Shown in pieces: positions 35,562-44,842 of a stretch of DNA of 64,000 nucleotides. The stretch is from Ailanthus altissimus (taxonomy: Eukaryota; Streptophyta; Magnoliopsida; Sapindales; Simaroubaceae). Each line of letters starts with the position of its first letter. The first letter of the stretch is position 1. Where the stretch lies: contig OX327695.1 of assembly GCA_946807835.1 (NCBI GenBank), positions 24,968,501 to 25,032,500 on the forward strand, in the 5' to 3' direction. The notes below the pieces were generated by a model that saw only the letters and a list, made by a program, of their open reading frames with translations, was not told the origin of the DNA and did not search any database. Position numbers and translations under genes: made by a program.

Positions 35562-35925
35562 AATTTGTACCAGAGTAAGGTTTAGCAATCATAATAGCAC
35601 CTAATTATGAAATAGAGAAAGTCAATGGTGAGAATAACTTTAATTTGTGGAAGGTTAAAGTGATGGCATTGTGGGCCAAATGTTAAGCTTGGCTCTAAAG
35701 GAGACTGCAGCTCCATCTAGCAAAGAAAAAAAGTCAAAGGTCATCTAAATCTGAAGTAGAGAGAAAAGACATTCAAAAAATGGCTTATAGTATAATCGTT
35801 CTGTCTTTGAGTGTTGAGGTATTGAAGGAGGTTATTAGTGAAAAGATAATTCTTGGTCTTTAGAAGAGATTAGATGATCTTTAATGATAAAGTCGTTGGC
35901 CAACCTATTGCATATAATGAAGACC
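35562..35925 (+). pseudogene. Truncated second copia internal region: PBS and gag start
   Basis: A primer-binding site (TTGTACCAGAG, 35564-35574) and gag start follow LTR 2. The gag initiator again reads ATA. Gag continues to the text for LMIKSLANLLHIM and then passes abruptly into LTR 3 near AATGAAGACCTTA. All downstream gag and pol and the first part of LTR 3 are missing: an internal deletion. Confidence 0.83.
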
Positions 35926-36470
35926 TTAGAAGTGCGGTGACAAGCTGGAGCGCTGCAGTGCCCAAGACAGTGCTTGAAGCACCGCAACACTCTAAGTGCA
36001 ACACCGCAACACCCATCTTCAAGTCCTAGCGTGGCGATGTTAGAAACAGAGGCCCTAGCACCACGCGCTAATGCGATTAAACCCTATTAGGACTCCTAAG
36101 TTATCTCAAGCACTATCTTAATCCCACTTGGATTAGGATTTTCTTATAACGTATGTAGGTTATATAAGGGCTTTATTTTAGCTTGAAAAAATATTAGAAA
36201 CATAACACAAACACAACACAGATAATTGAAAGAATAATTATTGCAATTCCTTTTATAGTAAGAAGGAGTTTCTTTGTGAATTTTTTTTTAGGGTTCTTTG
36301 TAAACTTTATTGATTCATTAATAAGAAGTAAGATCTTGATGCGCCATGGACGTAAGCAATTTGTTGAACCACGTAAATTACTTGTGTGTTTTCTTCTATT
36401 CTTTCATATTCTTATTGTTATTATTGTTTGTTGCATTGTTATACTTGTGTGTAAAGCGTTTCCGCTAATA
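35926..36470 (+). mobile_element. Third LTR of copia array P, 5'-truncated
   Basis: Lacks about the first 85 bases, then follows the family LTR: TTAAACCCTATTAGGACTCC, TATA box TTATATAAGGGC near 36150, end CCGCTAATA at 36470 (TA in place of CA). It has no nested insertion and so shows the empty sites of B, C and D. Confidence 0.85.
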
Positions 36471-36589
36471 CAAGATTTTTATGGTAAAGGACAAATGGAC
36501 TTAGAGTTTTGTTAGAAGAACAAATTAGTTATTATTTTTTTAGAAATATCTAAAACACCCCCTTAGTTAAATTTTTTGTAAGTTGGACG

Positions 36590-36960
36590 ATAATTATTAT
36601 AATTATTATAATACTATTGACTACTATTAATTGGTATTGATCGACCATTAATCACCATCAAATTGATTTATAATGGATACCATTAGACTCTAAATTTTAT
36701 AATCTATACAATGGTAAGATTATTTTCATCAATGGTGTATCATAGGAGTTTGAAATTATTTTTTGTTATAAAAAAAATAACAACTCTACTATTTTTTTTA
36801 TTAATTTTGGTTCGCCTCCAATATTTTGTTGGTAAAAATAATCTTATCATCATGTAGATTATGAAATTTAAAATTTAATTGTGTTAATGGCGAATCGATC
36901 TAATACCAGTCAATGGTTAGTTAATGCTAATCAATATCAGTCAAATAAATAATAAATAGA
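36590..36960. repeat. Long imperfect palindrome
   Basis: Arms of about 170 bases (36600-36770 and 36775-36950) are imperfect reverse complements, for example ATAATCTATACAATGGTAAGATTATTTTCA against ATAATCTACATGATGATAAGATTATTTTTA in the opposite sense, and TTGGTATTGATCGACC against CTGGTATTAGATCGAT. The centre is near 36772. Transcription would give a long hairpin. It may be a foldback element; no target duplication was found. Confidence 0.7.
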
Positions 36961-37790
36961 GTGACTATCAATAAATAATAAATCTATTTAAGCAAGAACT
37001 CAGCATTTATTCGAGCACTACTATCAATAAATAATAAAAATAGATTAAAAAATAAATAAAGCATATTGAAATATATGGATTATTTTTAAAAGTTCTAATA
37101 GAGAACAATAACAAATGAAGATTGAGAAGATAAAAATTTAGGTGGCACTCAAATGAAAACGGTGTGTTTTGGAGGGAGAGCTCAAGTCTACCATGTCAAG
37201 AGTGCAAGAAGAGTTATTTGTGCTTGTATTGAGCCTAAAATAGGCCTAACTAATTAGCTTCTGAAATGAAAAGATAAATTGACCCGATGTTAGATTTTGT
37301 TTTCAAATACGAGAAGAACGTTGAGTTGTTATTCTTAGGATAGATTGTGTTCAGATATAAGCAACAAATGAGTAGAGAAAGGAAAGATAAATTCCATTAA
37401 CCTTTTTTTTTTCCTTTAGAAGTTAATTGAATATATCTTTTTCACTAGTTGTAGTTGGTTTAAGAGACTTTAAGTCGGTGTATAAATACTTGAAATTCGT
37501 TATGTTAGGCAATTTTGGCACAAAGAGAAAATTCATTTGACAGGTAAGTTGGCACTTTATATTAAGATTGTTGTTTAATATATATGCGTGAGTTGTCATG
37601 CAATTGATCGATGTATGTAAGTTCAGTTTATAAACTTGTTGATTTTAATAAGAACTTGTCAAACGAGTGAGACGTATGGTCAAGCAAGCAGCAATCCATT
37701 CATCTTTATCGTGTTAGTTAACTAAATCATTCTTGCCACCTTTTCATTCAAGGCTCTTATAAATATTATTATTTCTCCACTCTTTCCCAT

Positions 37791-38184
37791 TTCTTTAGTG
37801 TTCAAGTTCCTCACAGATCATAATCACATATGGGATAGTTTTTTTGCCCCCAATTATTAGAAAAATTAATTTTGTAGACTTTATCACAAAATGATGATAT
37901 ATTCTTGAGACTCAGTCTTAACAAAAATCTGACTGAAACATGTCAGTTTGCAAGAACATACAAAGATTTTAGATAGATGATATATATATATATATTTCTT
38001 TAGTGTTCAAGTTCCTCACAGATCATAATCACATATGGGATAGTTTTTTTGCCCCCAATTACTAGAAAAATTAATTTTGTAGACTTTATCACAAAATGAT
38101 GATATATTCTCGAGACTCAGTCTTAACAAAAATCTGACTGAAACATGTCAGTTTGCAAGAACATACAAAGATTTTAGATAGATG

Positions 38185-38200
<16 letters not shown>
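37791..38200. repeat. 205-bp tandem duplication
   Basis: Copies 37791-37995 and 37996-38200 differ at only about two visible single bases (ATTATTAG/ATTACTAG and TTCTTGAG/TTCTCGAG) apart from the TA run. Each unit ends in the TA microsatellite. It looks recent; no gene is inside. Confidence 0.95.

Positions 38201-38220
<20 letters not shown>
38185..38220. repeat. Compound (AT)n(AG)n microsatellite
   Basis: About eight AT units followed by ten AG units (38201-38220). Confidence 0.97.
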
Positions 38221-39115
38221 TTTTATATAAAGTGGATGTTAGGTGTTTTTTCAAAAAAAAAAAAATATTAAAGCAATCTAAACCTTTTGACTTAACCGAA
38301 AGATTCAAAACATGATAGAGGAGATAAAAAGGATGCTGTCAACTTTGCACTAATTTATTTTTTAACAATACCAAATGACCCTTGGAAAGCTTACTTGCTA
38401 AATGAATGAAGAAACAAAAATTGCAGCAGCAACTATCAATGCAAGTTGATTTAAAATCATGGAATTTGCCGTGCTTTTGGTTCATTTTTGCTAAAAGAAA
38501 TCAATGCTGTTCACTTGGCCCTTTATGCACCACTCTTTGGGATAATGGCATCATCTCGATGTTACTTGCTAGTACCAGTACATGAATATCGTGATATTAG
38601 AAAAAAAAAACACATTCACGAATCACGAAACAGTACAGTTCTACTCTCTGTTTAACACATTTTTTAAAAGCTTTCCTAGTTAAACTTATTTCTTTTTATA
38701 TATAATTTTCATGCCTTCACCAACATGCACTTGAAAAGATTAATAATATGAAGAAGAAGAAGAAGAACCTTACAGCATCCTTAATTTGCTTTTCCTGCAA
38801 CCAAATCGTCTCCCAATTCTTTCTTGTTCGCACCAAATTAAAACTGATTGATTCTATTGCAACCAAGCTATCTAAGAAAGATGTTCTTATTAAAAAACAA
38901 CAATTAGTTTCATGTGATTAATAGATCAGGCAGAAGGAGCATCTAGCTCAAATTAGAGACAAAATTTCATGTAAATATATGATTTGTTCCTAGCTATTTG
39001 TATTAAAATTAATTCATATAATATCCAACATCTATTTGTAAATAACAAGTCATGAATATGTGATATAGCTAAAAGAAATGAAACTAGCTATTTCATTTGT
39101 TGATTAAATAATTAA
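38221..39115. other. Intergenic, AT-rich, nothing recognised
   Basis: Contains only short simple repeats such as (GAA)n near 38750. No frame, RNA gene or element end is supported. Confidence 0.5.
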
Positions 39116-39616
39116 TTAGTAAACAGATTTTGATTCTGGAAAGTAGGGCTGGGATACAGTATCCAAGAGTTTCAACTCTCTTTTGAGCTTTACGGGAAGA
39201 TAAAAAGCCCTCTCATCATCAATATGATTCGTAGGTCGATATTGACCTTTCCCCACATGCCAAATTTCGGTATATTTCTCCGAAGATTCTGAGAGATGAC
39301 ATTCCTGTCCACATTTCAAGCCAAAACTAACTGCCATTTTCAACAACAAAATTGAAGAAAAACACACTTTGTTGTGGATAAGGGAAGGCAAATAAGAGTA
39401 TAAAGCCCGCAATCAATATGTCATTTTGTAATTTAACCTGAGATGAGTCCCAGCATGGAAAGTACTTACAAGAGTTAGCATCTAATTGATAATCTTTGAT
39501 CAAATCTAAAACACCAATAATATAACTGGTGCAGCAAACTGGACAGTGAGATTTTCGATTCCATGCTGATAGTGAATATTGCAGCAGGCATCCATTACAA
39601 GTGAACCGATCATCTC
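39116..39616 (-). pseudogene. Two-exon RING-like gene fragment
   Basis: On the minus strand, a 147-base open segment (39616-39470) ends at a strong donor (CTCTT/GTAAGT). After a 139-base gap an acceptor (GGCAG/TTAG) opens the segment 39330-39116, which stays in the same frame to a stop. The first segment encodes RFTCNGCLLQYSLSAWNRKS then HCPVC, resembling the second half of a RING (C-x2-C ... C-P-x-C); the second encodes a charged tail ending FPESKSVY. The first RING half, with its zinc-binding Cys/His, was not found upstream, and no start codon fits. It could be the last two exons of a gene whose 5' part is lost or not recognised. Product not identified. Confidence 0.4.
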
Positions 39617-39914
39617 CTCAAATTAATATTTACATAAGAAAAAATAATCACAATACAATCATACTTTATCAGATGGGTTAGCTTCTTAGCTAAGCTTATA
39701 ATTCAGATATAGATTCAATTAAAAATTGTCCACTGTCCACATTGAAAAGGATGTAGCATAAGAACTTATAATTGTATATACCATGATGTCACAAGGCAAT
39801 GGCACGTTTTTTTTTTTCAATTTCCGGGTCGGTTAGATAGGCAATGCAAGATAAACTTGAAATGATAAATTTAACTAATATATGAATGGGCATAAAATAA
39901 TCAACTTATACATA

Positions 39915-39918
<4 letters not shown>

Positions 39919-39948
<30 letters not shown>
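39919..39948. repeat. (AT)n microsatellite
   Basis: About 15 AT units. Confidence 0.95.
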
Positions 39949-39949
<1 letters not shown>

Positions 39950-39951
<2 letters not shown>

Positions 39952-41130
39952 GTGAGAGGAGATGCTCACCATAAATTAATTTAACATTTCTAACCGACTC
40001 CCTCTAAAATAAAGAGAATTAGGGGCAATTGACAACCTCTTAATTAATTAAACAAATAAAACTATAAAAGATTTCGTACCCATTAGTGTTCATGTGATAG
40101 CTAATTGTTTGACACGGGGTTAGCATGGTTTAATAATGGGGCTCTTTTAATTGAGTCTATTTGTTATAAAAAAAAAAAAGTGGATAGTGAGTGTTTAGAC
40201 ATTAATATTTAAGTAGGTTAATTTTTTTTGTGTTATATGAGGCGAACTAAAAATAATGAGGATTAATTATTATTAGTTCATATTTATCTTGTTAAATAAT
40301 CCATCTCGTGTTAGTGAGTTCAAATTTAAAGGGCTCACGAGAGAGTTTTTCTTTTTTCATTTTTCTTTTCGCTTTCTTGTAGGGGGGGGATGGTAAGTAT
40401 CTCTAGGGCATGTCGAGACCTAGTCCGGGGTCACTTCCTTTAATTCAGTATTGTATGAATATTGAATATGAAGCATGCATGGGATCATGGAGATTTTTCA
40501 TTTTGAAATAATTTTCGTACTGAAATTGTTTTTTCGTGACTTGAGAAAGATCGTATTGGCATTTAACACCCACAATTGGAAGTTGCACTTGTCACTTTAG
40601 TTCATGTCAAATCAAACAAGCCGTCGCAATTGGTAATTGAATGTTTTTGAGTAAAGATTAGATTACATTCACATATCGAAGACTGTGTTGCAGGTAGAAG
40701 TAATATATTCAGGGCTAAGAAGGGGATAGACATGATTATTTAAAGGAATATACCGTCATTAATTTAATAAATATATATTAATTTAATTCTTACTTCTTTA
40801 ATAAAAATAGTATTTTTTTTTTAAAAAAGAGTATTATAATCTCTATATCTTATAGCCTAATCTCTAAACAATACTATTCGAAAAACTTACTTGAATTATA
40901 AGAAAGGTATCATCAAATTAATAGTATTTTTTTTTTTTGTGTTTAATCCATTTTAAATAAATTTCTCGTGTCATTTCCTTATTTTAGAATCGTTTTTTTT
41001 TTTGTTGGTAAAACTCGAAAACCTATTCAAGTCAACTTCATTCTTCCGTATTCCAAACATCACAAGCACATGTTAGTTGTAAAACACCCAAAAATCATGC
41101 CAGTACAAATTACACGTATGAAATATTATG
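39950..41130. other. Intergenic upstream of the ELO-like gene
   Basis: AT-rich with T runs. No gene seen; the distal part of the ELO-like gene's promoter probably lies at its right end. Confidence 0.5.
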
Positions 41131-41133
41131 GTA

Positions 41134-41163
41134 CACGTGCATCCAATGACATAACAGCACGTG
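41134..41163. promoter_or_regulatory. Paired G-box / ABRE motifs upstream of the ELO-like gene
   Basis: CACGTG at 41134-41139 (context ACACGTGC) and again at 41158-41163 (GCACGTGT), 24 bases apart, about 230-260 bases before the ATG. A third ACGT core (ACACGTA) is near 41113. Paired ACGT elements of this kind bind bZIP/bHLH factors and commonly give ABA or light responsiveness; response of this gene is inference. Confidence 0.6.
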
Positions 41164-41391
41164 TTAGTAGATGTGAATTTTCCAACTCTTGATGCCAAAT
41201 CAGTCGTCCCCGTCCTCCTGTTTTGACTCCTAAAATTCTCCCCCCTCCCGAGATATCATACAAGACTCCCAATTTATCCTCCCTTTGAAACTTGACTTTG
41301 TATCAAAACTACCAAAGCCCACCAGCATGATCACAAGCTAACAAACAAGTAAAACCTCCACCGTTCGATCATCATCTCCGGTCAACGATTT

Positions 41392-42270
41392 ATGATGATC
41401 GCCGCCCCCACCCCCATCACCAAGACCTTGATTTACTACCTCTCCGAACACCCGTCCATCATCAACTTCCGGTGGAGCCACACCCAATCATGGGGCTCCA
41501 CGTGGTCCTTCCTCTTCTCCTCCATAACCCTCTACCTCACCCTATCCCTCTTCCTCCACCTCCTCTTGTCCCTCCTCCTCCGCCGTAACCGCTCCGTGCC
41601 CCTAGGCCCCATCCCCGCCATCCACAGCCTCTCCATGTCCGTCATCTCCGCCACCATTTTCGCTGGCATCCTCCTCTCCGCCGCCTCAGAGATCCGCGAG
41701 ACCCGATGGTTCTTCCGCCGCACCAAAACGACACCGTTCCAATGGCTCCTCTGCTTCCCTCTCGGTACGCGCCCTTCCGGTCGCGTTTTCTTCTGGTCTT
41801 ACATCTTCTACCTGTCGCGCTTCATCCACATGCTACGTACTTTCTTCACAATCCTAAGACGTCGTAAAATCATCTTCTACCAACTCTTCTATAACTGTAT
41901 CTTAACGTTCATGTCGTTTCTGTGGCTGGAGTTTTCGCAGTCGTTTCAGGTCCTGGCCATACTATTTACGACGCTGGTTTCTTCGGTGGTTTACGGGTAT
42001 AGGTTCTGGACGGGAATAGGGTTACCGAGCGCGTGTTTCCCACTCGTCGTGAATTGTCAGATGGTGTTGTTGGGGTGCAACTTAGTATGTCACGTGGGTG
42101 TGCTTATGATTCATCTTATGAAGAAAGGTGGGTGTAATGGAATTGGTGCATGGGTTTTTAATTCCGTGTTGAATGGGGCTATTTTGTTGCTGTTTTTGAA
42201 GTTTTATGTGAAGATGCTCATGGAGAAGAAAAAAAAAGTAGTGGATTCTGTTCGAGCAACAAGGAAGTAG
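41392..42270 (+). CDS. Plant ELO-family (GNS1/SUR4-like) membrane protein, catalytic motifs missing
   Basis: A 292-residue intronless frame with about seven hydrophobic segments and a Lys/Arg-rich C-terminus. Overall layout matches plant ELO (elongation of fatty acids protein 3-like) proteins of the HOS3/At1g75000 group, in particular FYLSRFIHMLRTFF (139-152), MSFLWLEFSQSFQ (174-186), VVYGYRFW (199-206) and CFPLVVNCQ (215-223). In true ELO condensing enzymes the slots hold KxxExxDT, HxxHH, MYxYY and TxxQ. Here they read R143-F-I-H-M-L-R-T, QLFYN (164-168), VYGYR and VNCQ: both histidines of the HxxHH core and the Glu/Asp of the first box are gone. The fold is kept and the frame clean, so this is likely a functional protein without classical elongase chemistry. 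The start is the first of two adjacent ATGs. GC is high at the 5' end of the CDS and falls towards the 3' end. Confidence 0.9.
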   Translation: MMIAAPTPITKTLIYYLSEHPSIINFRWSHTQSWGSTWSFLFSSITLYLTLSLFLHLLLSLLLRRNRSVPLGPIPAIHSLSMSVISATIFAGILLSAASEIRETRWFFRRTKTTPFQWLLCFPLGTRPSGRVFFWSYIFYLSRFIHMLRTFFTILRRRKIIFYQLFYNCILTFMSFLWLEFSQSFQVLAILFTTLVSSVVYGYRFWTGIGLPSACFPLVVNCQMVLLGCNLVCHVGVLMIHLMKKGGCNGIGAWVFNSVLNGAILLLFLKFYVKMLMEKKKKVVDSVRATRK

Positions 42271-43429
42271 AGATTAAAGACTTGCAATTAGAAAGAAGGG
42301 AGCTTTGAAACGAGATTCTGATGAATGGTCAATGCTGGGATTTTCTTTTTCCTGGTCCTTTTATGCCTGTTTGTTTGGAATGTAATTCTCAGCACAACTG
42401 TTGGGAAAATTCCCTTTTCTCGGGGGGTATAAAGGGTAAATATGAAGATATAAATGGTTAAAAACTGTGTACATATAGCATAATTTAAGTTTAATTTTGC
42501 CTCACTTCTTTTTTGAAAGGGTATCTGCTTTACTGAATTCGTGAATGTCATTTTACAGGTAACAATAGAGTGCTCAAGGAATGATTTGGTCCTTGAATGG
42601 GGTATATAAAAATCAAGGCTCATATGAAAATTTGCAATAAGTAAAAATTATTGCTATAATTTCTGTTACTTCGAGAAATTTGTTGGTATTTGTGGATGAG
42701 TTTTTGCTGGCTGCAGGTTCTCGTTTCAGATTTCTTGCAATTTAACCAAGCTTGCAGAATGATCATTCTGATAATTACCCGTGATTGGCATAATAAAATC
42801 ATGGCAATAACTGTCAAAGCACAGTCTTGTCCAATTTTTTAGAATGTAATTCTAAATCAGGATAGTGCACTCCTAGTCCTGCAGGATCTCAAGACTGGGA
42901 AGGCATATCCCTGCATGAATTTTTGGCAAGCAAGGAATATTTAACCCCATTACATCATTATTGTACTCGGTCAATTATTGTACACAAACTGTTCAAGGGA
43001 CAATCTCGGGCCAAACTTTTTCAAAGACATCCAAAAACAAAAAACAAAAAGCAAATTACAATGAGCTCTGACAGTGTCAGAGTGTCCACACCCATAGTCC
43101 CAGTATGGGAAAGACCAGTTTTTGCCCTTGTATTCAGAAACAAATTCTTCCCAGCATTTAAGATATACAATTTCCAATCTACATAGGACCCTAGTGAAGG
43201 GTGAGAGCTGAATTTGAGCGATTCAATACTCAATTCTCAATAACACTTCTCGGCACACAAGAACGAGAAGGAAGAGACAACTTAACAAACTCCACTATGA
43301 AATATTATAATAATGTTAATAGTAGCCATTGGAAGAACTGGTATTGCATGGAAAATAATCATGTTCGAGTGAGTCAGGATCACAATTTGGCACCCAAAAT
43401 GATCAAGTCAGATTTAATGCTTTATCGAC
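42271..43429. other. ELO-like gene 3' flank and noncoding interval
   Basis: The first 200-300 bases are presumably the 3'UTR of the ELO-like gene. From about 42.85 to 43.5 kb the composition is again less AT-rich, which suggests a transcribed but noncoding stretch, perhaps the 3'UTR of a minus-strand transcript carrying the small frame at 43430-43519. Confidence 0.4.
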
Positions 43430-43519
43430 TTATCCTTTTTCACTATTTCTAAGGGCCCCTGCTGCTATGGCCTTCAGGCCCCGATGTCCCAAGTATTGGA
43501 ATAGAGTCTTGTGATTCAT
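43430..43519 (-). other. Candidate small ORF or terminal exon, 29 codons
   Basis: Reads MNHKTLFQYLGHRGLKAIAA then GALRNSEKG and a stop. Composition is protein-like (Gly, Ala, Arg, Lys) and GC-rich compared with the flanks. No upstream exon or homologue is recognised, so it may be chance. Confidence 0.25.
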
Positions 43520-43980
43520 ATACTTTTTTTTGTTTTTGTTTTCGACAAAATTTAAAAGTGGCTGCATTCTTGGACCGGGCTGTTTCATATCATTGTATTA
43601 TTGACAAAACGAAGAGTCATAATATCAATGACAAGTTAATAGGGAAAGATAGAAAAAGAAAAACGACAAAGAACGTAAGAACTAAAAAGTTGTAATAAAC
43701 CGGTGTTGGAATTTTCTACAGAGAAAACCAAATTACAAAAGAAAAAAAAAAGCGGGTGTTTTGATAAAAGGTTTCAACCAAGTTACAACCTTTTAGGCAA
43801 AAATATTAGCTGGGCTTGATTAAACCATATTTGGCCCAATGTCATGAGTTTAGGCTCTAAAACAACCGTCATTATATTTGGGCCTGCTACAACGTGCATT
43901 GGTTGGACTTCAACTCTTGAACCCTAAGCTTATTGCACCCATCCAAATTCTTCTTTTTTTAAGTTTACTTTTATTAATAA

Positions 43981-44842
43981 GGGAAAATAACACAGAGACC
44001 TTAAATTATAGTTAAATTCTCATATAAATTTTAAATATTTTAAAAGAATTATTTAGATTCTTGTCAGATGACAAATTTCGTGAAAGTTAATTTTCAAAAG
44101 GGTAAACTTATTTTTTAATTTGTTAAAAGAGTTAAATTATTGAAATTACTATTATGCCAATGTATTTAGAGTAGAAAATTGTTAAACTTATTATTATACC
44201 CCTATATTTAAAGTGAAAAGTACTGGTATGCCCCTTCATTTGAAATAGAAAGTATTATTTTATTTTTATATTTAAAGTGAAAGTACTATTATGTCTTTAT
44301 ATTTTAAATGAAGAATAAAATATGGATAAATACACTTAGTGAGACTTGAACCCAAAACCTTTAAGTATAATTCTAACACTTTATTCAATTATGCCACGTG
44401 TGCTTTGTTAATATTAAGTTATTTACTATCTATATATTAAATAGAGCATTGAAAATGACTGCTACTAGTGACCGCTGCCAACCACCATTGATTATCGCCG
44501 ACCACCATTGACCGGCGTTGACCAACTGTTGATTGGTGTTAACCAATCATTGACCGACATTGACAGATTGTTGATCGGCGCTGACCGATGTTGATCTGCC
44601 TTTGACCGACAATAACTTATCATTGATCGATATTGACCTATCGTTGACCGATCGTTGATCGATGTTAGTGTATTTGACCAATTTTAATAAGAGTATAATA
44701 GTACTTTTAACGAATTTTACCATTTGACTATTATTTTAGATAGAATTCGTCATTTGACAGCGATCTAAATTGCTTTTTTGGAACATTTAGGGTCTATATG
44801 AGAATTTGACTATATCTTGGAGGTTTGTATGTCCTTTTCTCT
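43981..44842. mobile_element. Foldback element with about 100-bp inverted ends and TTGACC-rich core
   Basis: The left end (43981-44085) and the reverse complement of the right end (44745-44842) share GTTAAATTCTCATATA / GTCAAATTCTCATATA, TTTAGATT(C/G)..TGTCA(G/A)ATGAC and other text over about 100 bases. The centre (44456-44665) is a degenerate array of TTGACCGAT-like units and is the only GC-rich part. Same architecture as the element at 85-825. Likely a non-autonomous DNA transposon. Confidence 0.7.
44456..44665. repeat. Degenerate TTGACC/GATCG short tandem array
   Basis: About 20 imperfect units of roughly 10-11 bases built on (A/G)TTGACCG, ATTGATCG and similar, forming the core of the foldback element. 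Confidence 0.8.

Noticed and set aside
41532..41726. Arginine-rich frame antisense to the ELO-like gene
   Set aside because: A shadow of the GC-rich 5' part of the CDS on the other strand.
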